From Acidimicrobiaceae bacterium (GTDB lineage Bacteria; Actinomycetota; Acidimicrobiia; Acidimicrobiales; RAAP-2): 64,000 bases of DNA. The notes beneath the pieces were generated by a model. The model had not been told where the DNA came from. It ran no database searches and saw only the letters and a list, made by a program, of their open reading frames with translations. Both the position numbers and the translations under genes were made by a program. The stretch is from contig PLZF01000043.1 of NCBI GenBank assembly GCA_003152015.1, forward strand, positions 28,722 through 92,721. Reading direction: 5' to 3'. Position 1 is the first letter of the stretch; each line of letters opens with the position of its first letter. Shown in pieces: positions 26,554-35,256 of this stretch.

Positions 26554-27387
26554 TTAAGGTCGTAACCGGGACGATTCGTCCTGCATCCCCTCCGTAGCCA
26601 CCGCCACCTCACCGGCCCGCTCCACAGCTCGGCGTACGAAACCGGCGAAGCCATCGGGGTGGGAGAGGTGGGCCCCGTGGGAGGCACCGGCGATGTCGAC
26701 GAGTTCGGAGTTCGGGGTGTGCTCGACCAGCCATGCCACCCCGGCCCGGTGGTGGGGGATTGACTGTCCGCCCCGGCCGAAGAGGGCAGGGATCCGCATA
26801 GATGTGACATCGAAGGGGGGATCACTGACCCGGATGGCGTTCAGTTCCGCCACCAGAGCCGGCCCGTCGGCCCGCCGTTCGGCTTGCGCGGATTCGGATA
26901 GCCGGTCCCAGGCGCCGTCCCCGGCGACGCGTCGGAAGAATCGCTCGGCTTCGGTATCGGGATCGTCGCGAAGTTTCTGGCTTCGCGCCGAGCCACCGCG
27001 ACCCGCCCACAACGGCAGCCACGGAAGCGGCGGCTCGTAGCCGGCCACCGAGACAATGGTGGAGGTGGGGCTACGACGAAGGGCAGCACCAATGGCGATG
27101 GTTCCCCCGTAGCTGTGTCCGATCACCACCGCCGGTCGCCCACCGATGACACCCAGCAGGTCGTCGATCTGTCCATCGATGGTGGTGGGAAGAGGAACCG
27201 CATCACGAGAGCGGTGGTAGCCGCGACGGTCGTAGACGACTGTGTGGAGATCGTCGAGCCGACGCAGTACCCGGGCGAAGCTGGTGGAGCGATCGAGTGT
27301 CCCATGTACCAGCACCACCACTGGGTCCCCGGGCGGCCATTCCGAGGGCACGTGCTCGGTCACTGCCAGTCCGCTCACGTGCTCCAT
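26554..27387 (-). CDS. Alpha/beta hydrolase
   Basis: A 277-residue alpha/beta-fold hydrolase of unknown substrate. It shows the oxyanion-hole VLVHGTLDRST, the arginine-rich VVYDRRGYHRSRD, the nucleophile elbow GHSYGG and the terminal histidine region GASHGAHLSHPDGF. Residues around LFGRGGQS are where the catalytic acid is expected, but a clear aspartate is not obvious, so activity is not certain. There is no signal peptide. It is alone, divergent from the HU gene at 27589. Confidence 0.8.
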   Translation of the reverse strand: MEHVSGLAVTEHVPSEWPPGDPVVVLVHGTLDRSTSFARVLRRLDDLHTVVYDRRGYHRSRDAVPLPTTIDGQIDDLLGVIGGRPAVVIGHSYGGTIAIGAALRRSPTSTIVSVAGYEPPLPWLPLWAGRGGSARSQKLRDDPDTEAERFFRRVAGDGAWDRLSESAQAERRADGPALVAELNAIRVSDPPFDVTSMRIPALFGRGGQSIPHHRAGVAWLVEHTPNSELVDIAGASHGAHLSHPDGFAGFVRRAVERAGEVAVATEGMQDESSRLRP

Positions 27388-27588
27388 GTCGCCCGTCAGC
27401 CTGTCAGATGGCCGTCTGATGCCGCCACCTGGCCATTCATTTGTCTGATCTGGCCATCGGCATAGTCGCAGTTCACAGCGGCCGTCTGTGCCCGATCTTC
27501 AGCAAATATCGGCAGAATTCGCCCGAAATCCGCGCCTTGGGTCCATATTTCGTGCATTGTGGTGGCTTCCGTAGACGAAGGAGACATA

Positions 27589-27897
27589 GTGCCCATTACC
27601 AAAACAGACCTGATTGCGGCGGTTGCAGCCCACACCGATTCGACCATCAAGGACGTTGCTGCCGTGTTGGCGGGTTTCGAGGATGTCGTGGTGGCCAACG
27701 TGGCCAAGGGCGAGAAGATTGTCATGACAGGATTCCTGACGTTCGACCGTGGACAGCGGGCCGCCCGCATCGGTCGCAACCCACAGACGGGTGAGGCCAT
27801 CAAGATTGCAGCTTCGAAGAACCCGAAGGTCAGCGCAGGCGCATCGTTCAAGAAGATCGTGAACGGCAAGGCTCCGGCTCCAAAGATCAACAAGTAA
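27589..27897 (+). CDS. HU family DNA-binding protein, tail-less
   Basis: A 102-residue histone-like protein with the HU pattern: TKTDLIAAVAAHTDSTIKDV helix pair, FLTFDRGQRAARIGRNPQTG beta arm with its DNA-intercalating region, and KIAASKNPKVSAGASFKKIV. It lacks the Lys/Ala/Pro tail of the longer HU at 10798, ending in NGKAPAPKINK. The start is GTG 27589 behind AAGGAGA. Two different HU proteins in one genome could form homo- or heterodimers. A strong hairpin follows the stop. Confidence 0.92.
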   Translation: MPITKTDLIAAVAAHTDSTIKDVAAVLAGFEDVVVANVAKGEKIVMTGFLTFDRGQRAARIGRNPQTGEAIKIAASKNPKVSAGASFKKIVNGKAPAPKINK

Positions 27898-27915
27898 CAA
27901 CGCACAGTTTGTGAA

Positions 27916-27952
27916 CACATGCCGGTCCGGGGACTCCCTGGGCCGGCATGTG
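27916..27952. terminator. Perfect 10-bp hairpin between convergent HU and queE
   Basis: CACATGCCGG (27916-27925) pairs with CCGGCATGTG (27943-27952) around a 17-base loop. It lies between two genes transcribed toward each other and may terminate both. No T run follows on either strand. Confidence 0.6.
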
Positions 27953-27998
27953 CGCGTCCAACCCCAAAATCGGCGGTGTCGGTAGCGGCGCCGGCGGC

Positions 27999-28790
27999 TC
28001 AGAGCTGGCCGATGGCCTTGTGGGTCTGCGGGACCACCCGAACGTGGGGATACTTCCACAGCGCAAGTTCCTGAAGGGTGAGCACATCGTCAGGAGTCGG
28101 GGCGCGGGTGACGGCGGCGAACGGGGTCACCGGCTGCAGGTAGATCACCGGCTCGGCTCCCGGGGTCCGAGCTGCCGCCTCCGCTACCATCGCTACCGCC
28201 TTCGACAACTCGTCGGTGTCGGTGTGGGCTCCGACCACGATCTTCACCCAGGTGTCGACCCCGGCCCGAAGGGCGACATCGAGGAACCGCTGTTGCAGTG
28301 ACGGGTCCACTCGCTCCCCGTCGACGCTCGGGAGTTTCACATCCATGCTCACGTAGGTCAGCCACCCGATGAGTTCTTCGAGACCGTGCACCAGGGTGCC
28401 GTTGGTCTCCGCCATCAGAGGCATGCCCAGCTCGGCCAACATCGGGAACAGACCGGCCAAACGCTTGGACTGCATGAGCGGCTCGCCGCCGGTGACGCTG
28501 ACCGAGTGATGGGGCATGGCTCGCCACAGTCGATCCACCGCGTCGACCACTGACTCGATGGCCAACGGGCTCTCCACCCTGTCCCAGTCCCGTCGTCCCG
28601 GTGTCCGTTCGATCCGACACGGCCCCGGGCGCTTCTCGAGGGCCTCGGGTTGATCGCAGTACGCACAGCGGATGTTGCACCCGGTCATTCGAAGGAATAC
28701 CTGGCGGGTGCCGACCAGAGCCGCCTCCCCCTGGATAGCCGAGAACACCTCGGAGACGAGCAGATCCGAGGGCGTTCCCGAGGCTGTCAC
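27999..28790 (-). CDS. queE: 7-carboxy-7-deazaguanine synthase (radical SAM)
   Basis: QueE is a radical SAM enzyme that contracts carboxytetrahydropterin to carboxydeazaguanine on the path to preQ0 and queuosine. The 263-residue protein has the substrate-binding start VSEVFSAIQGEAALVGTRQVF and the iron-sulfur motif CNIRCAYCD, followed by VTGGEPLMQ and MAETNGTL. A longer insert after the cluster motif (about 35 residues) is typical of part of the family. Its ATG overlaps the queC stop, giving the order queD-queC-queE with four-base overlaps throughout. Confidence 0.93.
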   Translation of the reverse strand: MTASGTPSDLLVSEVFSAIQGEAALVGTRQVFLRMTGCNIRCAYCDQPEALEKRPGPCRIERTPGRRDWDRVESPLAIESVVDAVDRLWRAMPHHSVSVTGGEPLMQSKRLAGLFPMLAELGMPLMAETNGTLVHGLEELIGWLTYVSMDVKLPSVDGERVDPSLQQRFLDVALRAGVDTWVKIVVGAHTDTDELSKAVAMVAEAAARTPGAEPVIYLQPVTPFAAVTRAPTPDDVLTLQELALWKYPHVRVVPQTHKAIGQL

Positions 28791-29467
28791 CGGCCAGTGA
28801 GGGCCGGGTCGTCCACACCGGCTTCGGAAAAGCCGCGCACCCGCAGCAGGCAGGCATCACAAACCCCGCAGGGATTTGTCTCTCCCTGGTAACACGACCA
28901 GGTCAGCTGCAGGGGTGCCTTGTGGTCGATGCCCAGCCGCACAATGTCCGCTTTGGTCAACTCGATGAGCGGCGTCCGGATCTCGATCGGATCGCCTTCG
29001 ACGCCGCGTTTCTGGCCGGTGGCGGCCACCTGCCGGAACGCCTCGATGAACTCGGGCCGACAATCCGGGTACCCCGAGTAGTCGATGGCATTCACCCCGA
29101 TCCATACTGCGTCGAGACCCCGGGCCTCAGCTACCCCGAGCGCCACGGCCAGAAAGATCGAATTCCGGGCGGGCACGTAGGTGACCGGTATTCCCTCCTC
29201 GGTCCCACCCGCGGGCACCGCGATGGAGGGATCGGTGAGCGCCGAGCCTCCCCAGGCCGAGGTGTCGAGCGCGACCACCAGGTGCTCGGCCCGGAAGTGG
29301 CCGACCACACCGGCGGCATGGTCGAGCTCGGTGCGGTGCCGTTGACCGTAGTCGAAGGTGAGGGCCACCGGCGGCTTGCCGCCTTCGGCCTCGGCCAGCG
29401 CCATGCACACGGTGGAGTCGAGTCCACCCGAGAGGACGACCAGGTGCCCGCGGCCTCGGTTGCTCAC
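28787..29467 (-). CDS. queC: 7-cyano-7-deazaguanine synthase
   Basis: QueC uses ATP and ammonia to turn carboxydeazaguanine into preQ0. The 226-residue protein has the PP-loop LSGGLDSTV, FDYGQRHRTEL, the segment YVPARNSIFLAVALGVAEA, and the C-terminal zinc site CYQGETNPCGVCDACLLR. The start is GTG 29467, whose bases overlap the queD stop (GTGA), so the gene is translationally coupled to queD. PreQ0 may go to tRNA queuosine or to deazapurine DNA modification; no deciding gene is in the window. Confidence 0.95.
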   Translation of the reverse strand: MSNRGRGHLVVLSGGLDSTVCMALAEAEGGKPPVALTFDYGQRHRTELDHAAGVVGHFRAEHLVVALDTSAWGGSALTDPSIAVPAGGTEEGIPVTYVPARNSIFLAVALGVAEARGLDAVWIGVNAIDYSGYPDCRPEFIEAFRQVAATGQKRGVEGDPIEIRTPLIELTKADIVRLGIDHKAPLQLTWSCYQGETNPCGVCDACLLRVRGFSEAGVDDPALTGR

Positions 29468-29835
29468 GACGTCTCGTCGACGGTGAGGTCCACCCACGAT
29501 CCCGGGGTCTCCCACAGGCGCAGGGCGGAAACAGGAAGACCACCAATGGTCAACAGCTCCCACGCCCGATGGGCCAGTAGCTCGGCAGTGGGGTTGTCGA
29601 GCACTTCGTTGAGGTCCCGGTGGTCCCACTGGTCGATGACCTCACGGGTGACCACCGAGTGCAGAATGTCGAAGTCGATCACCACGCCGTTGGTGTCGAG
29701 GCCTCCGGCCACCGTCACGTCGAGTCGGTAGGAGTGACCATGGAGGTTGCGGCACTTTCCGGTGTGCCACTCCAGACGATGGGCGGCTTCGAAAGTGAAG
29801 GTGCAGGTGACGCTGGTTTGGATGGCTCCCACCAT
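29464..29835 (-). CDS. queD: 6-carboxy-5,6,7,8-tetrahydropterin synthase
   Basis: QueD makes carboxytetrahydropterin from dihydroneopterin triphosphate, the first dedicated step of 7-deazaguanine synthesis. The 123-residue form shows FTFEAAHRLEW, the zinc histidines of CRNLHGHSYRLDV, VIDFDILHSVV, and the C-terminal LWETPGSWVDL. ATG 29835 fits the family N terminus; an ATG at 29877 would add 14 residues. It is first in queD-queC-queE. The divergent kgd gene begins 75 bases away, so their promoters share a short region. No preQ1 riboswitch was recognised. Confidence 0.92.
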   Translation of the reverse strand: MVGAIQTSVTCTFTFEAAHRLEWHTGKCRNLHGHSYRLDVTVAGGLDTNGVVIDFDILHSVVTREVIDQWDHRDLNEVLDNPTAELLAHRAWELLTIGGLPVSALRLWETPGSWVDLTVDETS

Positions 29836-29909
29836 GAGGACGCTAACCCACCCATTTAGCGGTCGTTTCGAGGCCATGGCTGCGGATCGGTCCCATTAGG
29901 CTCTCCTCA

Positions 29910-32900
29910 ATGGATAACACCATCGGATCAGACGTCTCAGGGGGATCCAACCCGGCGCGCCCGGCCACCACAACTGGGGCGTTCGGACCCAACGCGTGGC
30001 TGGTCGAGGACATGTATGACAGTTACCGTGCCGACCCGACGTCGGTATCGGCGTCGTGGCGGGAGTTCTTCACCGACTATCGACCGGCGGTGACTCCGGC
30101 GGGCGGCGCTCCGGCGGGCGGCGCTCCGGCACCTGCCGCACCTGCGCCCGCTCCAACCCCGGCGAAGTCGGCTCCGGCCGCGAAGACCAGCCCACCTAGT
30201 GCCGCGTCCAATGGCACGTCGGCGGGGGAGAAGGTCACCCCGCTCCGTGGTGCCGCCGGTCGCATTGTCATCAACATGCAGGCCTCCCTCGAGGTGCCCA
30301 CCGCCACCAGTGTGAGGGTGGTGCCGGCCAAGCTCTTGGAGGTCAACCGCACCATCATCAACAACCAGCTGTTGCGCGCTACCGGAGGCAAGGTCAGCTT
30401 CACCCACCTCATCGGGTATGCGGTGGTGAAGAGCCTGGTGGCGGTTCCCGCCATGAACGCCAGCTTTGTGGCCGATTCGGACGGCAAGGGAACCCCCGGG
30501 GTGATCCGGCATCACCATGTGGGCCTCGGCCTGGCCGTGGACGTGGAGAAGTCCGACGGTTCACGCACCCTGATGGTGCCGTGCATCACCGATGCCGACA
30601 GCCGTGACTTCCGTGGCTTCGTGGGTGCCTACGAAGAGTTGGTACGCAAAATTCACATCAACAAGATCTCCCCCGACGATTTCGCCGGCACCACTGTCAC
30701 GTTGACCAACCCGGGCACCCTCGGCACCGTTCAGTCGGTGCCCCGCCTGATGCCGGGTCAAGGGGTCATCGTCGGGGTAGGAGCGCTCGGGGTCCCCTCC
30801 GGCTTCGAAGCCACCGACCCTCATACCCTGGCCGAGCTGGGGGTGGGCAAGACGGTCACCCTCACCTCCACCTACGACCACCGCATCATCCAAGGGGCGG
30901 AGTCGGGGCTGTTCCTCGCTCACATATCCGAGTGCCTGATGGGGAAGCACGACTTCTACGACGAGGTATTTGCCGCCCTCGAGATCCCCTACGAGCCGGT
31001 GCGGTGGGAGAAGGACACCAACGACACCGAGGACACGGTGGAGGGCATTCACGAGCGCCTGCTGAAACAGGTCCATGTGCAGACCCTCATCAACATGTAC
31101 CGGGTACGCGGCCATCTCATCGCCCATCTCGATCCCCTCGATGCCGAATCACCCGATCTTCATCCCGAGTTGGACCCGCTCCACTATGGCCTCACCATCT
31201 GGGACCTGCCCCGCCGCTACGTGGCCGATGGGCTGGCCGGCCAGGGCAACGCCACCCTCGACGAGATCCTCCACACACTGCGGAACGCCTACTGCCGCAC
31301 CCTCGGCGTCGAGTACATGCACATTCAGGACCTGGCCCAGAAGCGGTGGATCCAACAGCACGTGGAGGGGGTGTCGTCGGAGCTATCGCCCGACCAGCAG
31401 CGCCACATCCTCGACCGCCTGGGTGCGGCCGAGGTCTTCGAGCGGTTCCTCCACTCCCGCTATGTCGGACAGAAGAGGTTCGGTTTGGAAGGGGCCGAGT
31501 CGGCTATCGTCCTCCTCGACACCATCCTCGACGAGGCGGTGACCGAACGCCTCGTCGAAGCGGTGATGGGGATGTCCCATCGGGGCCGGCTCAACGTGCT
31601 GGCCAACATCGTCGGGAAGTCCTACCACGAGATCTTTGAAGAGTTCGAGGGCAATCTCGACCCCGAGTCGGTACAGGGTTCGGGCGATGTGAAGTACCAC
31701 AAGGGGGCCTCCGGGGTCTTCACCGGTCGCTCGGGTGGCACCATCCCGGTGTCGTTGGCCTCCAATCCCTCCCACCTCGAAGCGGTGGACCCGGTGGTGG
31801 TGGGTATGGTGCGGGCCAAACAGGATGCCCTCGGCGGCGAGCGGGGGAGCGGGAAGCGACTCGAGGATGGCACCGGCGAGCCGTTCCCGGTGTTGCCGAT
31901 ACTGCTGCACGGCGACGCCGCCTTCGCCGGGCAGGGAGTGGTGGCCGAAACCCTCAACCTGTCAGGTCTGGCCGGTTACCGCACCGGCGGGACGATTCAC
32001 ATCGTCATCAACAATCAACTGGGCTTCACCACCGCCCCCGAGGCCGCTCGCACGTCGGTGTATCCGACCGATGTGGCCAAAATGGTGCAGGCGCCGATCT
32101 TCCACGTGAACGGGGATGATCCCGAAGCCTGCGTCCGGGCCGCCCGGCTGGCGTTCGGGTTTCGTCAGACCTTCCACAAGGACGTGGTCATCGACATGGT
32201 CTGTTACCGGCGCCATGGCCACAACGAGGGGGACGACCCCAGCTATACCCAACCGTTGATGTACGCCCTCATCGAGGCCAAGCGTTCAGTGCGCAAGCTC
32301 TACACCGAGGCACTGGTGCGCCGGGGTGACATCACCATCGAGGAGGCAGAGGAAGCACTCGACAGGTTCTCCGCCCGACTGCAGGCAGCCCTGGACGAGA
32401 CCCGGGCCGAGGCGGAGTCGTCGGCCGGCATCACGCCCACCCTCCCGGCCTATTTGGTGCCCGACCTGTCCATCCCGGCGATCGAGACCGGCGTGGACTC
32501 GTCGGTCATCAGCCGCCTGGCCACTGCGGTGAGCTCGGTGCCGGAAGGTTTCGTGATCCATCCCAAACTCGTCCGCCAGTTCGAGGGCCGGGACAAAGTG
32601 GTGGCTGGCGGGGAGGTGGACTGGGCGTTGGGCGAGGCCATGGCGTTCGGGTCTCTGTTGCTCGAAGGCACCAATGTGCGCCTCACCGGCCAGGACACCC
32701 GGCGGGGGACCTTTTCCCATCGTCACGCGGTTCTGGTGGACAACGTCACCGGGGTCGAATACGTCCCATTGGCCCAACTCGAAGGCGGTCGGTTCACCGT
32801 CCTGGACTCACTGCTCTCCGAGTACGCCTGCGTGGGTTTCGAGTACGGCTACTCGGTGGAGGCGCCATCGGATCTGGTGGCGTGGGAGGCGCAGTTCGGC

Positions 32901-33653
32901 GATTTCTGGAACGGGGCCGAGATCATCGTCGACAACTTTCTGGTGGCGGCCGAGGACAAGTGGGACCAGCAGTCCGGGTTGGTCCTGCTCCTGCCCCATG
33001 GGTATGAGGGCCAGGGCCCCGAGCACTCCTCGGCGCGGATCGAGCGCTTCCTCACCCTGTGTGCCCGGGGCAACCTCCGGGTGACAAATCCCACCACCGC
33101 CGCCCAGTACTTCCACCTGCTCCGTGCCCAGGTAAAGCTGGCCGAGCGCCGACCCCTGGTGGTGTTCACCCCCAAGTCGTTGCTTCGGGCCCGTCAGGCC
33201 CGGTCCCCCATCGAGGCCTTCTCCATCGGGTCGTTCGCCGAGGTCCTCGACGATCCGATCACTGCCCGCGAAGGGTTCGATCCGTCGGGCGTGACCCGGG
33301 TGGTGCTGTGCTCGGGAAAAGTCGCTTACGACGCCATGGGCCGCCGGGACGAACTCGACGGGGCCGGGGGCGGCGTGGTCGTCGTCAGGGTCGAGCAGCT
33401 CTATCCCTGGCCCTCAGCCGAAATCACCGAGGTGCTGGAGCGCTACCCGAATGCCGTCGAGGTGGTATGGCTGCAAGAAGAGCCCGAAAACATGGGGGCA
33501 TGGAACTTTGTCCATCTGCATCTGCACTCTCTGCTGCGTGACACCCACTCGTTGACCCACGTGAGCCGGGCGGAGTCGGCCAGCCCGGCCTCGGGGAGTG
33601 CCGCACTCCACCGTTTGGAACAGGACGATCTATTGATCCGCGCCATCGGCTGA
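29910..33653 (+). CDS. kgd: Multifunctional 2-oxoglutarate metabolism enzyme (2-oxoglutarate decarboxylase/dehydrogenase E1 with E2-type domain)
   Basis: This enzyme feeds 2-oxoglutarate into the TCA cycle with thiamine diphosphate. Kgd is a single chain of 1247 residues, as in mycobacteria. Residues 23-60 are the short N-terminal segment that begins E1o proteins (AFGPNAWLVEDMYDSYRADP). A Pro/Ala linker (61-110) leads to an acyltransferase E2o-like domain (about 118-345) with its catalytic DHRIIQG at 323-329. The E1 part follows (about 365-1247), with GMSHRGRLNVLANIVGKSYH, HGDAAFAGQGVVAETLNLS, INNQLGFTTAP and YRRHGHNEGDDPSYTQP. No lipoyl domain is present, as in the family. It is monocistronic. 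Confidence 0.95.
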   Translation: MDNTIGSDVSGGSNPARPATTTGAFGPNAWLVEDMYDSYRADPTSVSASWREFFTDYRPAVTPAGGAPAGGAPAPAAPAPAPTPAKSAPAAKTSPPSAASNGTSAGEKVTPLRGAAGRIVINMQASLEVPTATSVRVVPAKLLEVNRTIINNQLLRATGGKVSFTHLIGYAVVKSLVAVPAMNASFVADSDGKGTPGVIRHHHVGLGLAVDVEKSDGSRTLMVPCITDADSRDFRGFVGAYEELVRKIHINKISPDDFAGTTVTLTNPGTLGTVQSVPRLMPGQGVIVGVGALGVPSGFEATDPHTLAELGVGKTVTLTSTYDHRIIQGAESGLFLAHISECLMGKHDFYDEVFAALEIPYEPVRWEKDTNDTEDTVEGIHERLLKQVHVQTLINMYRVRGHLIAHLDPLDAESPDLHPELDPLHYGLTIWDLPRRYVADGLAGQGNATLDEILHTLRNAYCRTLGVEYMHIQDLAQKRWIQQHVEGVSSELSPDQQRHILDRLGAAEVFERFLHSRYVGQKRFGLEGAESAIVLLDTILDEAVTERLVEAVMGMSHRGRLNVLANIVGKSYHEIFEEFEGNLDPESVQGSGDVKYHKGASGVFTGRSGGTIPVSLASNPSHLEAVDPVVVGMVRAKQDALGGERGSGKRLEDGTGEPFPVLPILLHGDAAFAGQGVVAETLNLSGLAGYRTGGTIHIVINNQLGFTTAPEAARTSVYPTDVAKMVQAPIFHVNGDDPEACVRAARLAFGFRQTFHKDVVIDMVCYRRHGHNEGDDPSYTQPLMYALIEAKRSVRKLYTEALVRRGDITIEEAEEALDRFSARLQAALDETRAEAESSAGITPTLPAYLVPDLSIPAIETGVDSSVISRLATAVSSVPEGFVIHPKLVRQFEGRDKVVAGGEVDWALGEAMAFGSLLLEGTNVRLTGQDTRRGTFSHRHAVLVDNVTGVEYVPLAQLEGGRFTVLDSLLSEYACVGFEYGYSVEAPSDLVAWEAQFGDFWNGAEIIVDNFLVAAEDKWDQQSGLVLLLPHGYEGQGPEHSSARIERFLTLCARGNLRVTNPTTAAQYFHLLRAQVKLAERRPLVVFTPKSLLRARQARSPIEAFSIGSFAEVLDDPITAREGFDPSGVTRVVLCSGKVAYDAMGRRDELDGAGGGVVVVRVEQLYPWPSAEITEVLERYPNAVEVVWLQEEPENMGAWNFVHLHLHSLLRDTHSLTHVSRAESASPASGSAALHRLEQDDLLIRAIG

Positions 33654-33691
33654 AGTTTGTCCCGTCTGATGTGTCGGCCCGGGTCGACCGG

Positions 33692-35038
33692 TCAGACCAG
33701 AAAGTCTTGAGCCAGGGCCATCCACATCTCGGTTGACAACCTGAGGGTCTCGATGTCGACCCGCTCGTCGATCCCATGGAACATGGCCCCGTACTCCGCC
33801 GATCCTATGGCGGGGCTGTGCATCCCGAAGCCGTAGGCCACGCTGCCCAGCGCCCGGTGGTACCGGGCATCGGTTGCCCCCGCGGTGAGGAACGGGATGT
33901 TCTTGGCCCCGGGGTAGAACCCTTCGCTCACCCGCTGCAGCGCGTCCCACAGCGGCGTGTCGATGGGCGACGCCGAGGATGGATCAGCGTAGCGGAAGGT
34001 GACTTCCACATCATCGGCCAGGTCACCCACCACCTCATCGACCATGGCCCGGACATCGACCAGATCCCACCCGGGCAGGCTCCGGATATCGATCTGCAAC
34101 TCGACCCGGTCGGGAATCACGTTGATCTTCGATCCGGCCTCCATCATGGTGGGGGCCATGGTGGTGTGGGTGCAGGCGTGGGCCTGGCGGGCCAGGCCCA
34201 ACCGCGGCAGCTCCTCACAGAAGGCATCGATCCGGTCGGGATCGAGGAGCGGCTCGCTGAGCTCGGGTGGGTACCCGAGCCCGTCGACGAACCGGCGCCA
34301 GATCTCGTGCATCTCGGCCTGGGGACGGTACTCGTCGATGCGCCGGACGATCTCTGCCGCCTTGATGAGGGCATTGTCGGTCCGGAGGGGTTGGGAGGCA
34401 TGGCCGGGGACACCCTTGACGGTGAGGATGCACCAGTAGATGCCCTTCTCGCCCACGATCACCGGCAGTCGGGTCCCACCGTCGGCACCCCGGGTGGGAA
34501 ACCCACCCGACTCGGTGATCACGTAATCGCTGTTGACCACGTCAGCCTGGTGTTCGCAGAGCCACTTGGCGCCGTGGATTCCGGTTGCCTCCTCGTCGGC
34601 CACCGCCACGTAGGTGAGGTCGCCTGCCGGGCGAAATCCCTCCAGGGCCAGATGGCGCAGACCAGTGGCCATGGTGGCGGTGAGGTTCAACATGTCGATG
34701 GCGCCCCGGCCCCACACCTCTCCATCGATCAACTCACCGCCGAAGGGGTCGTGGCGCCAGTCCTCCCCGGTGGCCGGGACGACGTCGGTATGGCCCAACA
34801 AAGTGAGGGAAGGGGCAGACGGATCCGATCCGCGGATCTTGGCCACCAGAGAGGTGCGTCCGGGTTCGGGTTCGAATCTCTCCATCTCCACGCCGGAGCC
34901 GTCGAGGTAGGTGGCCAGCAGGTCGGCGCTCCGGTGCTCGTGGCCCGACGCCACGGTGCCATCGTTCACGCACTCGTTGCGGATGAGGTGCTGAAGCAGA
35001 TCGGTCGCCTCACCGGCGAGGGTGCCGTCAGTGGTCAT
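33692..35038 (-). CDS. M20 family metallopeptidase/deacylase
   Basis: A 448-residue zinc peptidase or deacylase of the ArgE/DapE/CPG2 type. Metal ligands can be read in LLGHTDVVP (His and the following Asp), GRGAIDMLN (bridging Asp), ADEEATG (catalytic and metal Glu) and the late GMHSPAIGS/MFHGIDERV (terminal His). The dimerisation domain begins around GVPGHASQPLRTDNAL. The substrate is not determinable: amino acid amides, dipeptides and N-acyl amino acids are all possible. It is convergent with kgd across 38 bases. Confidence 0.9.
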   Translation of the reverse strand: MTTDGTLAGEATDLLQHLIRNECVNDGTVASGHEHRSADLLATYLDGSGVEMERFEPEPGRTSLVAKIRGSDPSAPSLTLLGHTDVVPATGEDWRHDPFGGELIDGEVWGRGAIDMLNLTATMATGLRHLALEGFRPAGDLTYVAVADEEATGIHGAKWLCEHQADVVNSDYVITESGGFPTRGADGGTRLPVIVGEKGIYWCILTVKGVPGHASQPLRTDNALIKAAEIVRRIDEYRPQAEMHEIWRRFVDGLGYPPELSEPLLDPDRIDAFCEELPRLGLARQAHACTHTTMAPTMMEAGSKINVIPDRVELQIDIRSLPGWDLVDVRAMVDEVVGDLADDVEVTFRYADPSSASPIDTPLWDALQRVSEGFYPGAKNIPFLTAGATDARYHRALGSVAYGFGMHSPAIGSAEYGAMFHGIDERVDIETLRLSTEMWMALAQDFLV

Positions 35039-35227
35039 GTCGCCACCTTAGGACTGCGCGGTGAAGTCGCCCCGATCAGGGTCTGCACACTGCACTGATC
35101 CACAAGTGCGGTGGCGTCCACGTTGTCGGTTTTTGGCACCACTGGGACCGGTGGTCCTTTTGACCTGTTCCGCGGTGCAGGTCCGAGACCATGTCTGCGC
35201 AGAACCCCTTCCGCCAGCCAGTTTATT

Positions 35228-35255
35228 ACGGAAGGATCTACTGATAATCTTCCGT
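35228..35255. promoter_or_regulatory. Inverted repeat overlapping the leader of the Fic gene, likely operator
   Basis: ACGGAAG at 35228-35234 and CTTCCGT at 35249-35255 are perfect inverted copies 14 bases apart. The right arm ends one base before the Fic ATG at 35257. A protein bound here would block both transcription start and ribosome access, as expected for autoregulated toxin-like genes. The Fic protein's own C-terminal winged helix is a candidate ligand. Confidence 0.5.
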
Positions 35256-35256
35256 T

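Noticed and set aside
29836..29909. preQ1 riboswitch before queD
   Set aside because: The gap is under 80 bases and lacks the A-rich tail and loop pattern of preQ1 aptamers.
33776..35098. 440-codon open frame on the + strand opposite the M20 peptidase
   Set aside because: It mirrors the peptidase codons, has no domain, and the peptidase on the other strand has all metal ligands.
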